In this document: positions 1 to 14,200 of the stretch, piece by piece
How the letters are laid out: every line of letters begins with the position of its first letter
Position numbering within the stretch: position 1 is the stretch's first letter
Assembly (NCBI RefSeq): GCF_958295425.1
Contig: NC_081146.1
Coordinates: 1,008,501 to 1,072,500, forward strand
From: Solea solea
Lineage: Eukaryota > Chordata > Actinopteri > Pleuronectiformes > Soleidae
Direction of reading: 5' to 3'
DNA: 64,000 nt
Program-made: the position numbers and the translations under genes
The notes under the pieces: generated by a model
The model's input: only the letters and a program-made list of their open reading frames with translations
What the model was told of the DNA's origin: nothing
Database searches by the model: none

Positions 1-226
1 TCGGTCGAGGCAGATGCTGCACATGTGTGAGTCTGGTTCTGTCAGAGATTTCTTCTTCTGTTAAGAGGGAGTGTTTTCTCTCCACTGATGCCTAGTGTTT
101 GCTCATTGTGTGAAGTTGTGTTTCTCTGCTCTCCTTGATGTTGTCTATGTACAGACCTGAGATCATGTATGTTAGGATTTAGCGCTATACAAATAAAATT
201 GAATTGAATTGAATTGAAATGAAATG
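1..226 (+). mobile_element. 3' end fragment of the same L2-like LINE family
   Basis: Nearly identical to 37147-37367: TCGGTCGAGGCAGATGCTGC, GGTTCTGTCAGAGATTTCTT and the CTATACAAATAAAATTGAAT tail. It is cut by the window start, so its full length is unknown. Confidence 0.88.
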
Positions 227-271
227 ACACACAGAACATCTGCTGGACTCAGAGACAAACAGACATCTCAC

Positions 272-452
272 CTCTATCACACTTGTGTCCCTCGTGTCCC
301 GGGTGACACTTGCAGCTGAAGGAGCCCCACTCAGCGTCACAGGAGGCGTGGACACCACAGGAAGGACTTGCCGCCGTCAAACACACGGCGTCTGTGAACC
401 TGCAGCCTGCAGCGCTGTCCACACTCTCACCTGGAGACGCCAGGTCCAACAC
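272..452 (-). CDS. cadherin gene exon: end of laminin G and second EGF domain
   Basis: 181 bp, enters in phase 0 and leaves in phase 1. The left end is a donor (gtgag after GATAGAG) and the right end an acceptor (ccctcag). It codes for the last strand of the laminin G domain ([17 protein letters not shown]) and an EGF-like domain with six cysteines ending GHKCDR. This is the last exon of the gene inside the window; the next one lies below base 1. Confidence 0.88.
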
Positions 453-3400
453 CTGAGGGACAGAAATCATTAAATCTACTTTGTCATTTTCCAGCTTCTG
501 GAATTTGAATATTTTCAACTTTCTGACATTTTTCAGCTTCTTAAATGTGAATATTTTCTACTTTCTGTCATTTTTCAGCTTCTTAAATGTGAACATTTTC
601 TACTTTCTGTCATTTTTCAGCTTCTTAAATGTGAATATTTTCTACTTTCTGTCATTTTTCAGCTTCTTAAATGTGAATATTTTCTACTTTCTGTCATTTT
701 TTAGCTTCTCAAATGTGAACATTTTCTACTTTCTGTCATTTTTCAGCTTCTTAAATGTGAATATTTTCTACTTTCTGTCATTTTTCAGCTTCTTAAATGT
801 GAACATTTTCTACTTTCTGTCATTTTTCAGCTTCTTAAATGTGAACATTTTCTACTTTCTGTCATTTTTTAGCTTCTTAAATGTGAATATTTTCTACTTT
901 CTGACATTTTTTTGCTTCTTAAATGTGAATATTTTCTACTTTCTGTCATTTTTCAGCTTCTTAAATGTGAACATTTTCTACTTTCTGACATTTTTCAGCT
1001 TCTCAAATGTGAACATTTTCTGCTTTCTGACATTTTTTAGCTTCTTAAATGTGAATATTTTCTACTTTCTGACATTTTTCAGCTTAAGTGTGAACATTTT
1101 CTACTTTCTGTCATTTTTCAGTTTCTCAAATGTGAACATTTTCTACTTTCTGACATTTTTTACCTTCTTAAATGTGAATATTTTCCACTTTCTGACATTT
1201 TCCAGCTTCTTAAATGTGAACGTTTTCTACTTTCTGACATTTTTTAGCTTCTCAAATGTGAACATTTTCTGCTTTCTGACATTTTTTAGCTTCTTAAATG
1301 TGAATATTTTCTACTTTCTGACATTTTTCAGCTTAAGTGTGAACATTTTCTACTTTCTGTCATTTTTCAGTTTCTCAAATGTGAACATTTTCTGCTTTCT
1401 GACATTTTTCAGCTTCTTAAATGTGAACGTTTTCTACTTTATTTCATTTGTCAACATCTTAAATGTGAACATTTTCTACTTTCTGACATTTTTCAGCTTC
1501 TCAAAAGTGAAACTTTTCTACGTTCTGACATTTTTCAGCTTCTTAAACGTGAACATTTTCTACTTTCTGACATTTTTCCGCTTCTTAAATGTGAATATTT
1601 TCTACTTTCTGTCATTTTTTTTGCTTCTCATATGTGAACATTTTCTACTTTCTGACATTTTTCAGCTACTCAAATGTGAATATTTTGTACTTTCTGACAT
1701 TTTTCAGCTACTTAAATGTGAATATTTTGTACTTTCTGACTTTTTTCAGCTTCTTAAATGTGAATATTTTCTACTTTCTGTAATTTTTTAGCTTCTCAAA
1801 TGTGAACATTTTCAACTTTCTGTCATTTTTTAGCTTCTCAAATGTGAAAATGTTCTACTTTGTATCATTTTTCAGCTTCTCAAATGTGAAAATGTTCTAC
1901 TTCTCAAATTTTTCAGCTTCTTAAATGTGAATATTTGCTACTTTCTGTCACTTTTTCAACCTCCTAAATGTGAATATTTTCTACTTTCTGTCATTTTTCA
2001 GCTTCTTAAATGTGAACATTTTCTACTTTCTGTCATTTTTCAGCTTCTTAAATGTGAAACTTTTCTACGTTCTGACATTTTTCAGCTTCTTAAACGTGAA
2101 CATTTTCTACTTTCTGACATTTTTCCGCTTCTTAAATGTGAATATTTTCTACTTTCTGTCATTTTTTTTGCTTCTCATATGTGAACATTTTCTACTTTCT
2201 GACATTTTTCAGCTACTCAAATGTGAATATTTTGTACTTTCTGACATTTTTCAGCTACTTAAATGTGAATATTTTGTACTTTCTGACTTTTTTCAGCTTC
2301 TTAAATGTGAATATTTTCTACTTTCTGTAATTTTTTAGCTTCTCAAATGTGAACATTTTCAACTTTCTGTCATTTTTTAGCTTCTCAAATGTGAAAATGT
2401 TCTACTTTGTATCATTTTTCAGCTTCTCAAATGTGAAAATGTTCTACTTCTCAAATTTTTCAGCTTCTTAAATGTGAATATTTGCTACTTTCTGTCACTT
2501 TTTCAACCTCCTAAATGTGAATATTTTCTACTTTCTGTCATTTTTCAGCTTCTTAAATGTGAACATTTTCTACTTTCTGTCATTTTTCAGCTTCTTAAAT
2601 GTGAACATTTTCTACTTTCTGTCATTTTTTAGCTTCTTAAATGTGAATATTTTCTACTTTCTGACATTTTTTTGCTTCTTAAATGTGAATATTTTCTACT
2701 TTCTGTCATTTTTCAGCTTCTTAAATGTGAACATTTTCTACTTTCTGACATTTTTCAGCTTCTCAAATGTGAACATTTTCTGCTTTCTGACATTTTTTAG
2801 CTTCTTAAATGTGAATATTTTCTACTTTCTGACATTTTTCAGCTTAAGTGTGAACATTTTCTACTTTCTGTCATTTTTCAGTTTCTCAAATGTGAACATT
2901 TTCTACTTTCTGACATTTTTTACCTTCTTAAATGTGAATATTTTCCACTTTCTGACATTTTCCAGCTTCTTAAATGTGAACGTTTTCTACTTTCTGACAT
3001 TTTTTAGCTTCTCAAATGTGAACATTTTCTGCTTTCTGACATTTTTTAGCTTCTTAAATGTGAATATTTTCTACTTTCTGACATTTTTCAGCTTAAGTGT
3101 GAACATTTTCTACTTTCTGTCATTTTTCAGTTTCTCAAATGTGAACATTTTCTGCTTTCTGACATTTTTCAGCTTCTTAAATGTGAACGTTTTCTACTTT
3201 ATTTCATTTGTCAACATCTTAAATGTGAACATTTTCTACTTTCTGACATTTTTCAGCTTCTCAAAAGTGAAACTTTTCTACGTTCTGACATTTTTCAGCT
3301 TCTTAAACGTGAACATTTTCTACTTTCTGACATTTTTCCGCTTCTTAAATGTGAATATTTTCTACTTTCTGTCATTTTTTTTGCTTCTCATATGTGAACA

Positions 3401-6400
3401 TTTTCTACTTTCTGACATTTTTCAGCTACTCAAATGTGAATATTTTGTACTTTCTGACATTTTTCAGCTACTTAAATGTGAATATTTTGTACTTTCTGAC
3501 TTTTTTCAGCTTCTTAAATGTGAATATTTTCTACTTTCTGTAATTTTTTAGCTTCTCAAATGTGAACATTTTCAACTTTCTGTCATTTTTTAGCTTCTCA
3601 AATGTGAAAATGTTCTACTTTGTATCATTTTTCAGCTTCTCAAATGTGAAAATGTTCTACTTCTCAAATTTTTCAGCTTCTTAAATGTGAATATTTGCTA
3701 CTTTCTGTCACTTTTTCAACCTCCTAAATGTGAATATTTTCTACTTTCTGTCATTTTTCAGCTTCTTATATGTGAATATTTTCTACTTTCTGTCATTTTC
3801 CAGCTTCTCAAATGTGAATATTTTCTACTTTCTGTCATTTTCCAGCTTCTCAAATGTGAAAATGTTCTACTTTCTGACATTTTTTAACTTCTCAAATTTC
3901 TTTCAAAAAGGTTTAGTTTCACTTTCACAAAATGTCCACAAATACAAGAACACACACTGTTTGACATTACCTGACTGTCCACCACCAGGTGGCGTATGCA
4001 GCCGCTGAAACTGTGGTAATGTCTTTGAGGAGATGTGTCCTTGACTCCGCCCAGTTGCAGAGGCTGGAACACGTTGAGAAACCTGATGTTTTTGAACATA
4101 AAGAAGAGTTTTCATGTGGATAAAAGACATAGAGACTGTATTTGTTTCTGCTCCACTCTGCTCAGGACTGGGTTTATTGGATGGAACATGTTTGACTCCA
4201 CTGTTCAGTCACTTTGACCTCTGACCTCTGGCTCCCCGGCGTCTCTCCTACAGCTCTGCACACGGACTCGTCCATGTCTTGAGCGTCGGCCTCCATCAGC
4301 CCCGCCCCCCCACACTGGTCCAGGATCAGCTGGACGGCCTGAACATACACACACACACACACACACACAGAGTTAGTACTAACTTGGTGTCGAGGCATAA
4401 GTGAACTAAGGGGCTGACTGGGGCCCCTGGTGATCCTAATTGTATGTGTGGAGGCATGTACAACCTGATAATGTAATAAATGCCTGATAATGTAATAACC
4501 CCGATAGTGTAATAAAGTGCATTTCCCAATAATTTAATACACTTTTTACCAATAATGTAATAAAGTATTACATTAACAGGAAGTTATTACATTATCAGGT
4601 TAGCCTTCATTTCGCAGGTCCTGATAATGTAATAATTCCCCAATATTGTAATAATTTAACAGCAGACCAGCCGTTATACTGTGTAAGCAACGCAAGCTCG
4701 AGAGCTCTAGCGCCATCAACAGGACAAAGTTGGACATGCATGTATGTACAATAACTTTTGACTTGTTCATCCGTTTTTCACAAACGATGTATCACTGGAA
4801 TCCTTGGGCCAAGCCGAGTTTAACGCATCCTTAATGTTTTTTTCGGCCATATTGGATTTTCCATAACCTTTCAAAGGCTTCTCTTTTCACACATATAGTG
4901 TAATCTCCTCAAAACATCGTTCAGATGATCTTCAGACCATGCCACACGAATGCATTCAACATGTTGAAATTCAAAGGCACTTGGCCGTGGCAGCCAATCA
5001 AACATGACGTTGAGGTCACCAAACAGGAAGTAAGCCAATTTCTCTGCAAGCCTTTAACATATTTAACCACACTTGGTACAATAAGTAAGGCCTGGCCCAA
5101 GGGTTCCACTGATACATCGTTTGTGAAAAACGGATGAACAAGTCAAAAGTTAACTTTGTCCTGTTGGTGGCGCTAGAGCTCTCGAGCTTGCGTTGCTTAC
5201 ACAGTATCACCACTTGAACCCAAGTAACGGGTGGTCTGCTGTTAAATTATTACAATATTGGGGAATTATTACATTATCAGGACCTGTGAAATGAAGGCTA
5301 ACCTGATAATGTAATAACCTCCCGTTAATGTAATACTTTATTACATTATTGGTAAAAAGTGTATTACATTATTGGGAAATGCACTTTATTACATTATCGG
5401 GAAGTTATTACATTATCAGGTTTCATTAAATTTTCAATAGACTCAAGTGCACATTTTTATTACATTATCGGGGTTATTACATTATCAGGGATTTATTACA
5501 TTATCAGGTTCTACAAGGCATTAATGCTTTGGTCGGCCCTGCAAAAATGATGTTATGTTTTATTCTAATTTCAGAAATCAGGAAGTGCTCGTTGGACCTG
5601 GAGGACATTATATATATGTAAGGTATAAAAATGTCCTCTTTACCTTGCCATCACTGATGATGTCCAGTCGATGCCAGTGGCGGTCAGTGACGGTGGATTT
5701 GTGCGGCAGCTGCAGAGTCAGCGTTCCTGATCCGTGGTTCACGCTCAGAGTGGGAACGCCGTCTCTCAGCTCTGCACGGACACAACAAACGTTTGTCATA
5801 TGACTGAGTGAGACAATGAACTCATGAGGGATTTCACTTCAGCAGAAAACTCACCTACAGCAATGAAGTCCTCCTGCACCTCAGAGTGGGCGGGGCCGAG
5901 TGGCCCGTTGTAGAGGAGCAGCCCGTTGTCCGACTCAGTCAGAAACTCCAGGGAGATGTGGCTCTGGAAGCAAGTCATGATGGGAGGGAACCAGGCGTAT
6001 CCTCGGCCACCGAAGCTGTGCTTGGTCTGCTGACACTGAGGACCGTCCAACATGGGAGGACACTGACACCTGAGGGACACCACGTTCAGTGTGGATGTAG
6101 AGAACAGCTCATTATTTGGCAGTCAATCTCTAAATGATGTATAGAACAGCTCATTATTTGGCAGTCAATCTCTGGGTGAATAGAACCGCTCACTATTTTG
6201 CAATCAGTCTGTTGGTGAGGTAAAGAAAAACTCATTATTTGGCAGTCAGTCTCTCAATGATGTAAAGAACAGCTCATTATTTGGCAGTCAGTCTCTTGGC
6301 GATGTAAAGAACAGCTCATTATTTGGCAGTCAATCTCTCGATGTAGAGAACAGCTCACTATTTTGCAATCAGTCTGTTGATGACGTAAAGAACAGCACAT

Positions 6401-8193
6401 TATTTGGCAGTCAATCTCTCGATGTATAGAACAGCTCACTATTTTGCAATCAGTCTGTTGATGAGGTAAAGAATAACTCATTATTTGGCAGTCCATCTCT
6501 CGATGTAAAGAGCAGCTCACTATTTTGCAGTCTGTCGATGATGTAAAGAACAGCTCATTATTTGGCAGTCAGTCTCTCAATGATGTAAAGAAGAGCTCAT
6601 TATTTGACAGTCAGTTTCTCAATGATGTAAAGAACAGCTCATTATTTGGCAGTCAGTCTCTCGATGTATAGAACAGCTCACTATTTTGCAATTAGTCTGT
6701 TGATGAGGTAAAGAATAACTCATTATTTGGCAGTCAGTCTCTCAATGATGTAAAGAACAGCTCATTATTTTGCAATCAGGCTGTTGATGATGTAAAGAAC
6801 AGCTCATTATTTGGCAGTCAGTCTCTCAATGATGTAAAGAACAGCTCATTATTTGGCAGTCAACCTCTCGATGTATAGAACAGCTCACTATTTTCCAATC
6901 AATCTCTCAATGATGTAAGAAGAGCTCATTATTTGGCAGTCAGTCTCTCAATGATGGAAAAAATAGCTCATTATTTGGCAGTCAGTCTATTATTCTGAGC
7001 GTTCTCTGGATGCACCTGAATCCCAGTGGTCCGTCCTGGCAGGTTCCACCATTGAAGCAGGGGTTGCTGGGATATGTGGAGCACGGCAGGTGGACGAGAT
7101 CTCGACCCCTGCAGCCACACAGAGCTCTTGTTGAGGTCGTCAGCGACACCAGCGAGGTGTCCCCGGTGCTGAGGGCCACCGGGGCCCGGCTGAACGAAAC
7201 CTCAGTGCTGCAGCCTCCAGAATGACTGCAGTCAGTGCGTGGGCAGTCGTCCACGCCCACCTGAGAGATGGACACGCCTACTGTGGCCTCCAGCTGGAGG
7301 GGATGAGAAGTGCAATCACATTCTTCACAAAACTATTGAAATAAATCAATAAACAGGATGTTAATAATTAATGATAACATGTTTTTGGGTCAGCACTGTC
7401 AGCCTCTGACATCACTGAGCTCAGCTCAACAGCTGCTCTCAGGCTTTTAATCGACCTGAAATACAGTCTGTGTGTGTGTGTGTGTGTGAGAAGACACATC
7501 CACATTAACCTCTCGTGGTGTGTTTTCATGTTAAATACTGTAAATGTGATGTTTATATCAGAACATTGTAAACTCTCTGACTTCTGATTTTTTAAAGTTT
7601 TTGTTTCATTTTTCGATGGATCAGATTATGGAGCTGGAGAAAAGATAATATTCACACCAAAGTCCACAGAGAAAATCAGTGATTTTAACATCACACACAC
7701 AGGAGTTGTTGATCCACTGCTGCCTCCATCACTAAGTTCAAATATCTTCAGCATTTTCGGCATTTGAAATCCATCATTCAACATTATGCAAGTGACACAA
7801 AGTGACCACACGAGGCAGTAGTAGACCAGCAGCTCCAGTGTCCCCGCAAACTAAAATCACTGACTTTCTCTATGGGGTTTAGTGGTTTACAACAGCAGTC
7901 CCCAACTTTTTTTGCGCCACGGACCGGTTTAATATCAGATATTTTCATGGACCAGCCTTTAATGTGTGGCAGATAAATACAACAAAATAAAATGATACGA
8001 CCGGTATTTTCTAAATATAATAATAAACGTGAATCCACTGTTTATGCAACTTTATTAGCAGCGTCCTCGTAACATCGCGGCAACAATACTGCACACAGCG
8101 CACCCGTGACCAAAGGACAAATGTGAAGTCCCGTCTGTTCATTGCGCAGCAGCGGTAACGGAGGACCCAGACGCCAGGAGACGGGTGCTTCGT

Positions 8194-8225
<32 letters not shown>

Positions 8226-11200
8226 CCCGCTCACCCTGCTTCACACAGATAGGATGTTGCTGTTGTGGCGATCTCAGGGTTTTCTGTCATGACTTTAATC
8301 CACAACACCGGCAGAGTTATTGTCTCAAACATACTTTTAATGCCGCCGTCATTTTGCCATCTCCAGCAGTTGACCTTCTTCTTCGACCGTGACGTGTGGC
8401 CGAGTCAAGACAGAGTCATAGACAGATGTGGCGACAGATTTTTCTAAATAAAATATTGTTCAGAATCTGATAATAAATAGAACGGAAATAATGTAAGTTA
8501 TGTATTCTTTCTCTGCAGCCCGGTACCAATTGACCAATGGACCGGTACCGGTCCGCGGCCCGGGGATTGGGGACCACTGGTTTACAATATTACATTATTC
8601 CAAATATTTTTATTTTATTCACCTTGTCTTTGTTTGCTGCCACGTAGCCGTGCAGCTTCTCCGTCCTGTAGTACGGTGAGCCGTGAGCGGAAAACCACAC
8701 GTCCAGCTCCTTCTCCGCCTGACGGCCGGCGTCACCCACAGAGAAGATATGGACGTTTTCCGGCAGAGTCTGCAGCAGCTGAGCCAACACTCGAGCCAGC
8801 CGATGGAAGCGACTGTCATCTGCACCGTCACTGCTGAAGAACTCCTCCACTGTCAGGTCTGCAAGACCAGCGTGAACATGGTTATTACTGCCTCCATAAA
8901 CCTTCACCACCATCGTAATCGTCATCATTATCATCATCATCATCTTCATCATCATTACAACCATCTTCACGGTCTTCATCATCATCACCATGGACTCACT
9001 GGACAGACGTAAGGACGCGGCGTCCTGCAGGACGTCCTGCTGCAGACCTGTGACATCCACCTGTGCAGTGGAGGTGATGTCGGGCCAGGTGTCGTCTGAC
9101 ACACGCACCTGCAGTTGGTACGTTCCAGGCGGCGTCCCCTCCTTGATAGTGAGCTGACCCGAGCTGTGGTTCAGACTGAAGAACCTGAGAGAGAAGTTTT
9201 TAATGACGATTTCTGTTAAAGTGCCTTGTAAAGTAAATGTACATCTTGTCTTTGTTGAGTGACACATTTCATTTTATTTTCTGTTACTGGGAGATCACAT
9301 GTTGTTCTTCTTCTTATCTTGTTTGTTCTTCTTCTTTATTTCTACATGTGAATGTTGTGGAAACTAAACCTGATCCTCACTGTGAACAAATGACTACCTG
9401 TCAGCGTCTGTGATCAGGGCGGGCGGGCGGGCGACACCAACTATCTATGCTAATTCACCCTCTCTCTCTCTCTCTCTCTCTGTCTTTGTTCTTGTTGTCA
9501 CTCTTCTTCACAGGCGTCTCGTTAGAGGAGAAGGCCCTGACAAAGCTTCACTGGGAATTTTCAACACTGCTGGTTATCAATAGTTATAGCTCACTTTCCT
9601 CCCTCCATCTTGATCCCTCACTGTCTCTTTGTTTCTCCCCCTTTGTGCTGTCTCTGTCTCTTTTTAAAATCTGTCACTTGTATTTTCTCTGAGCGTCTGC
9701 TGTGACACACAGGAGAACACATCTTCTCTGGAGGCTTGGATTATAATCTCTGTTTCTGTTCATGCAGCCTTTGACGTATTATTGATGGATATATAGGCTT
9801 TGTTGGTAGCACTTTGTAAAAAAAACTGCTTTTGCGCACCAGAGCCATGAAAGACATGGACATTGACATGGACATGGACATGGACATGGACTTGGACATG
9901 GACTTGGACGTGGACATGACTCCACGGCTTGTTTTTGGGGGTCAGGACAGGGAAAGGGAGGGGGGTGAGAAAACACTCATGTTCAGCTGCAAGAGTAAAA
10001 AACATTTCTACAAATAACTGGTAAAACCCCAAAAATCTTTGTCTGGACAGGAAAGAAGAGTTTGTGTCACATCACAGCACCTGCTGGGTTTGCCCTCCAG
10101 TTGGTAAACCTTCTGACTCCAGTCGTCCAGGTCAGGGGCCTGAACCTGACCCAGCACCGTGGTCGGGAGGATTCCTGAAATAAAGTCAAACTGAGTCAAA
10201 TTCTCAATGTAGCTACATGACATTAGCAGCTAACATAGCTATATGACATTAGCAGCTAACATAGCTATATGACTTTAGCAGCTAATTCAGCTATAAGACT
10301 TTAGCAGCTAACTAAGCTATTTGAATAGGACTGGTTAACATACCGCCAAAACTGTAGACAATGAAGTGAGTGTGTCCTGGGGAGTGGGCGTGGTCGTTCC
10401 TGTCCCCGATGACGACCGTCAGCGTGCTGGTGGAGCTCATTGGAGGTGAACCACTGTCAATCATGAGAATCTGTAGGCGGTACTCTTTTTGTCGCTCGCG
10501 GTCAAAGGACCGCAGAGCCGTGACGGCGGCACTGCCGTTCCCGAAGTCGGTCAAGTTGAAATTGGTGGCGTCTGAGGTGAGCGTGAGCAGCCGTATGGAG
10601 AAGGGCCCGGCGTTGGTGGAGGTGTCGTGGTCAGTGGCGTGGAGGAGGAAGGAAGTTTGGTTCATTGGCACCGGCTGAGGCGCCGCCATGTTCTCCCAAA
10701 CGAGAGGTTTATACGTGACCTCGAACTCCGGCCCGTTGTCGTTAACATCGAGCACAGTCACCGCCACAACAGCGGTTCCGGTCAGAGGCGGAGTCCCAGC
10801 ATCTGTGGCGAGGACCATGATCCTGTGCTGTGAGATTTTCTCTCGGTCCAGTGAACCGGTCACAACCACCCACCCGGACTGGTCCACCAGGAACTGACTG
10901 TGGGGGTCAGACTCTTTGGAAATGCTGTAGGAAAAATGTCCATTTCGGCCAGAGTCCAGATCAGAAGCTGTGACCTGTGTGACAATTGTCCCCACGGGGA
11001 CATCTTCAGACATGGCCGCTGACTCGTAGAACTGTGGGAAGAAGACAGGAGCGTGGTCATTTGAGTCCACCACCTGAACGATGCAGTAGGCCAGACTGAA
11101 GAAGTCAGCGTCCTCGGCCTTCAGGGTCAGATTGAAAGTCCTCTCATGTGGCTTCTCAAAGTCCACCTTCTTCTTTAGTTTAATCACGCCACGTCTGTTG

Positions 11201-14200
11201 ACTCTGTCTGTCTCCACAAAGAACTTCCTGTCCTCGTCCCCTCCGACAACGCTGAAGGTCACCACGGCGTTCTCACCTTCATCTCCGTCTGTGGCAGAGA
11301 CGACGACAACCTCGCTGTTCACCTCCAGGTCCTCCGTTACCTAAAAGACACACACACGTATGTGATGGTCACATGACTGAAGATGACGTTGACAGGTTTC
11401 TGTCAGACAGGTAAACTCACCTGAGCAGTGTAGACCCGCTGAGAGAAGACGGGTGGGTGATCGTTGATGTCTGAAACCATGATGGTGGCTGTTCCTGTCC
11501 CCGTCAGTCCCCCTCCATCTCTGGCCTCCACCACCACCAGATAGCGGTCCTCCACCTCCCGGTCCAAGTAACGCAGAACCGTGTAGATAGTTCCTGTGGT
11601 GGCGTTGATGGAGAAGAGGTTGAGGTTGATGTCGTTGCGAATGTTCTTGACAATGCTGTACGTCAGCGCAGTGTTTCTGTCCTCGTTGGGGTCGTCCAGA
11701 TCCATGGCTCGCATCTCCATGACGGAGGTGTCGGCTGGCGAGTTTTCAGGCACTTGGCCAACAAAACATCCGTCCACTTCCAGAGCTGGACAAGGGAAGA
11801 AGGGCGCGTTGTCATTGACATCTCGTACTTCTAACAGCACGTCTGCGAATCCCGTGAGTCCGCCGCCCTCTTCATCCGTGGCCAGGACCAGGAACCTCCA
11901 GGCCAGACGCTCCTCGCGGTCCAGACGTCGTTGGGCATAGATTCTTCCGGTGTGTTCATCAATGGTGAACTCACCACCAGCTCCCTGACCATGGAACGAG
12001 TAACGAACGGCAGTTTGATCGGCCTCTTGATCAGGATCTGTAGCTGAAACCTGAGGAGTTATTACAGCAGTTCAGTCAAAGCAAAGCTAAACACTTATGA
12101 TGTCAACGTCACATGATCACGTCTTTATCTCACTGTGAGACTGACTTTACAACAGGAAACTGAAGTTTGTAAAACACTCACTCTCCCGCACCAAACCTCA
12201 TAGAGAAAACCAGTGATTTTAACATCACACGCACAGGAGTTGTTGATCCACTGCTGCCTCATAACTAAGTTCTAATGTCTAATTTTGTCACTGCGGCTTT
12301 TGAAATCCATCATTCAACATTAAGTGACACACAGTGACCACACGAGGCAGCAGAGGACCAGCAGCTCCTGTGTCCTGTGAGTGAGTGGTTTACAAACGTG
12401 TGTCTCACAGTGAGATAAAGACTTAAACTGTCATAGATTTTATGAACTGAGTCTTTTGTCTAAATCTGTTGGTCCTTGTGTCTCTGTTGGCTGTCATGTT
12501 TTGACTCTGACACAGAGGGCGCTCTAGGTTCTCAGTGAACACACAACTCATGTTACCCTTAAAAAGAATGGCGGTTGTTGTCTTGTTTTTTCTTATCAAA
12601 ATAGTGAAAAGGCTTTTTGTTGTCTCTCTCCCTCTTGTCTCGCTCTCTCTCTCTTTGACTGTGTCGTCTCCTCTCTTCTCACCTGAGGGCTTTGTTTACC
12701 TTTGATGTTTCCTCCTCTTTCCTGATGCCGCGGCACCACCGAGGAGGTGAAGCCAAAATATATTACTAAAAATAAATTGGATTTTCAGCATGTGTTCAGT
12801 GTGTGTTCAGCGTGTGTTCAGCGTGTGTTCAGTGTGTGTTCAGTGAATGTTCAGTGTGTGTTTAGCGTGTGTTCAGTGTGTGTTCAGCGTGTGTTCAGTG
12901 AATGTTCAGTGTGTGTTCAGTGTGTGTTCAGCGTGTGTTCAGCGTGTGTTCAGCATGTGTTCAGTGTGTGTTCAGCGTGTGTTCAGTGAATGTTCAGTGT
13001 GTGTTCAGCGTGTGTTCAGCATGTGTTCACTCTCTGCTGAACTGTATGAACAGGTTCAGGGGGAGGGGCCAATAAAACCCTGTGGAAAAGCATTAGAGAG
13101 GAAGTGAGAGCACGGCAAATCGATTCCAGCAGGTGAGGAGAACCAGGTCTGGGTCTAGGACTTGGTGAGCGTCAGGATGGCGCTCCCCAGTGTGCGACGT
13201 CGCGGAGCTCTCCGAGTCCAGTCGTTTCTTTTCTTATTTATACTTGCCACTTTTTTATGCCGAGTTAAGGCACACACTGCAAAGAGTGTCTACAATCGGG
13301 CGATCTTACTACAGCTGAGAGACCGCAGCAATTTCGGACTTTTCGATCCGAACATGCTGGAGTCCTACCCGGAGCTAACATGCTCCGGACTGGAGCTACG
13401 GCGCTTGGTTAGCAACGGCAGGCTAACCCTCCCCATCATACTATTTGCTAACGCCCAGTCGCTGGCAAATAAAATGGACGAACTTCATGCCAGGATCTCC
13501 ACAGAGAAGGTCATACAGGATTGCTCCATACTGTGTTTCTGCGAAACATGGCTGGGGGAGAAAACACCAGACGAGGCAGTAACACCAGACGGCTACACCG
13601 TCTTCAGAGAGGACCGCAGCGCCCGGTTCAGAGAGCGGCAAGATTCGCGGAGGAGGTACGGCTGCCCTCGTCAAACAATCCTGGTGTACTGACAGTAAGA
13701 TCATCTCGAGATCCTGCTCTGAAAATGTGGAATATCTCACTTTGAGACTAAGACTAAGAGGAGGCTGCACTTAAGGAGCTACATGACATGATCAGTGGGC
13801 ATGAAGACACATATCCTGATGCTGCTGTTATTATCTTGGGAGATTTCAACCACTGTAATCTCCGGAAAACTATGCCTAAACTGCATCAGTTTGTGAACTT
13901 TCCCACCAGGGAAAACAACATACTGGATCACTGCTACAGCAACATCAAAAATGCCTTTTCTGCTGAACCACAACCCCACTTTGGAAAGTCTGATCACCTG
14001 GCTATCCGGCTCAAACCGGTTTATAACAAAAGGCTCAAGTCAAGCCCAGTCACAGTCAGAACTATTAACACCTGGACTGATAGTGCACAAGCTAGCCTGC
14101 AGGGCTGCTTAGAGGCCACAGACTGGAGCATGTTCAAAGAGGCCACTGACGACATCCATGAATACACAATGACCGTTAGTGATTACATCAGCTGGTGCAC

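Noticed and set aside
481..3551. Plus-strand open frames of up to 436 codons with 14-residue repeats
   Set aside because: They are the 42-bp tandem array read in frame; composition and exact periodicity explain the open frame, and no start context or domain is present.
4063..4082. Alternative acceptor of the laminin G exon at ttccag (exon end 4063)
   Set aside because: It would need a phase-0 donor in the previous exon with poor consensus and would lose the conserved LNV stretch.
8887..8990. Minus-strand methionine-rich coding segment joined to cadherin exons
   Set aside because: Good GT-AG borders with matching phases split it out as an intron; kept only as a stop-free intron finding.
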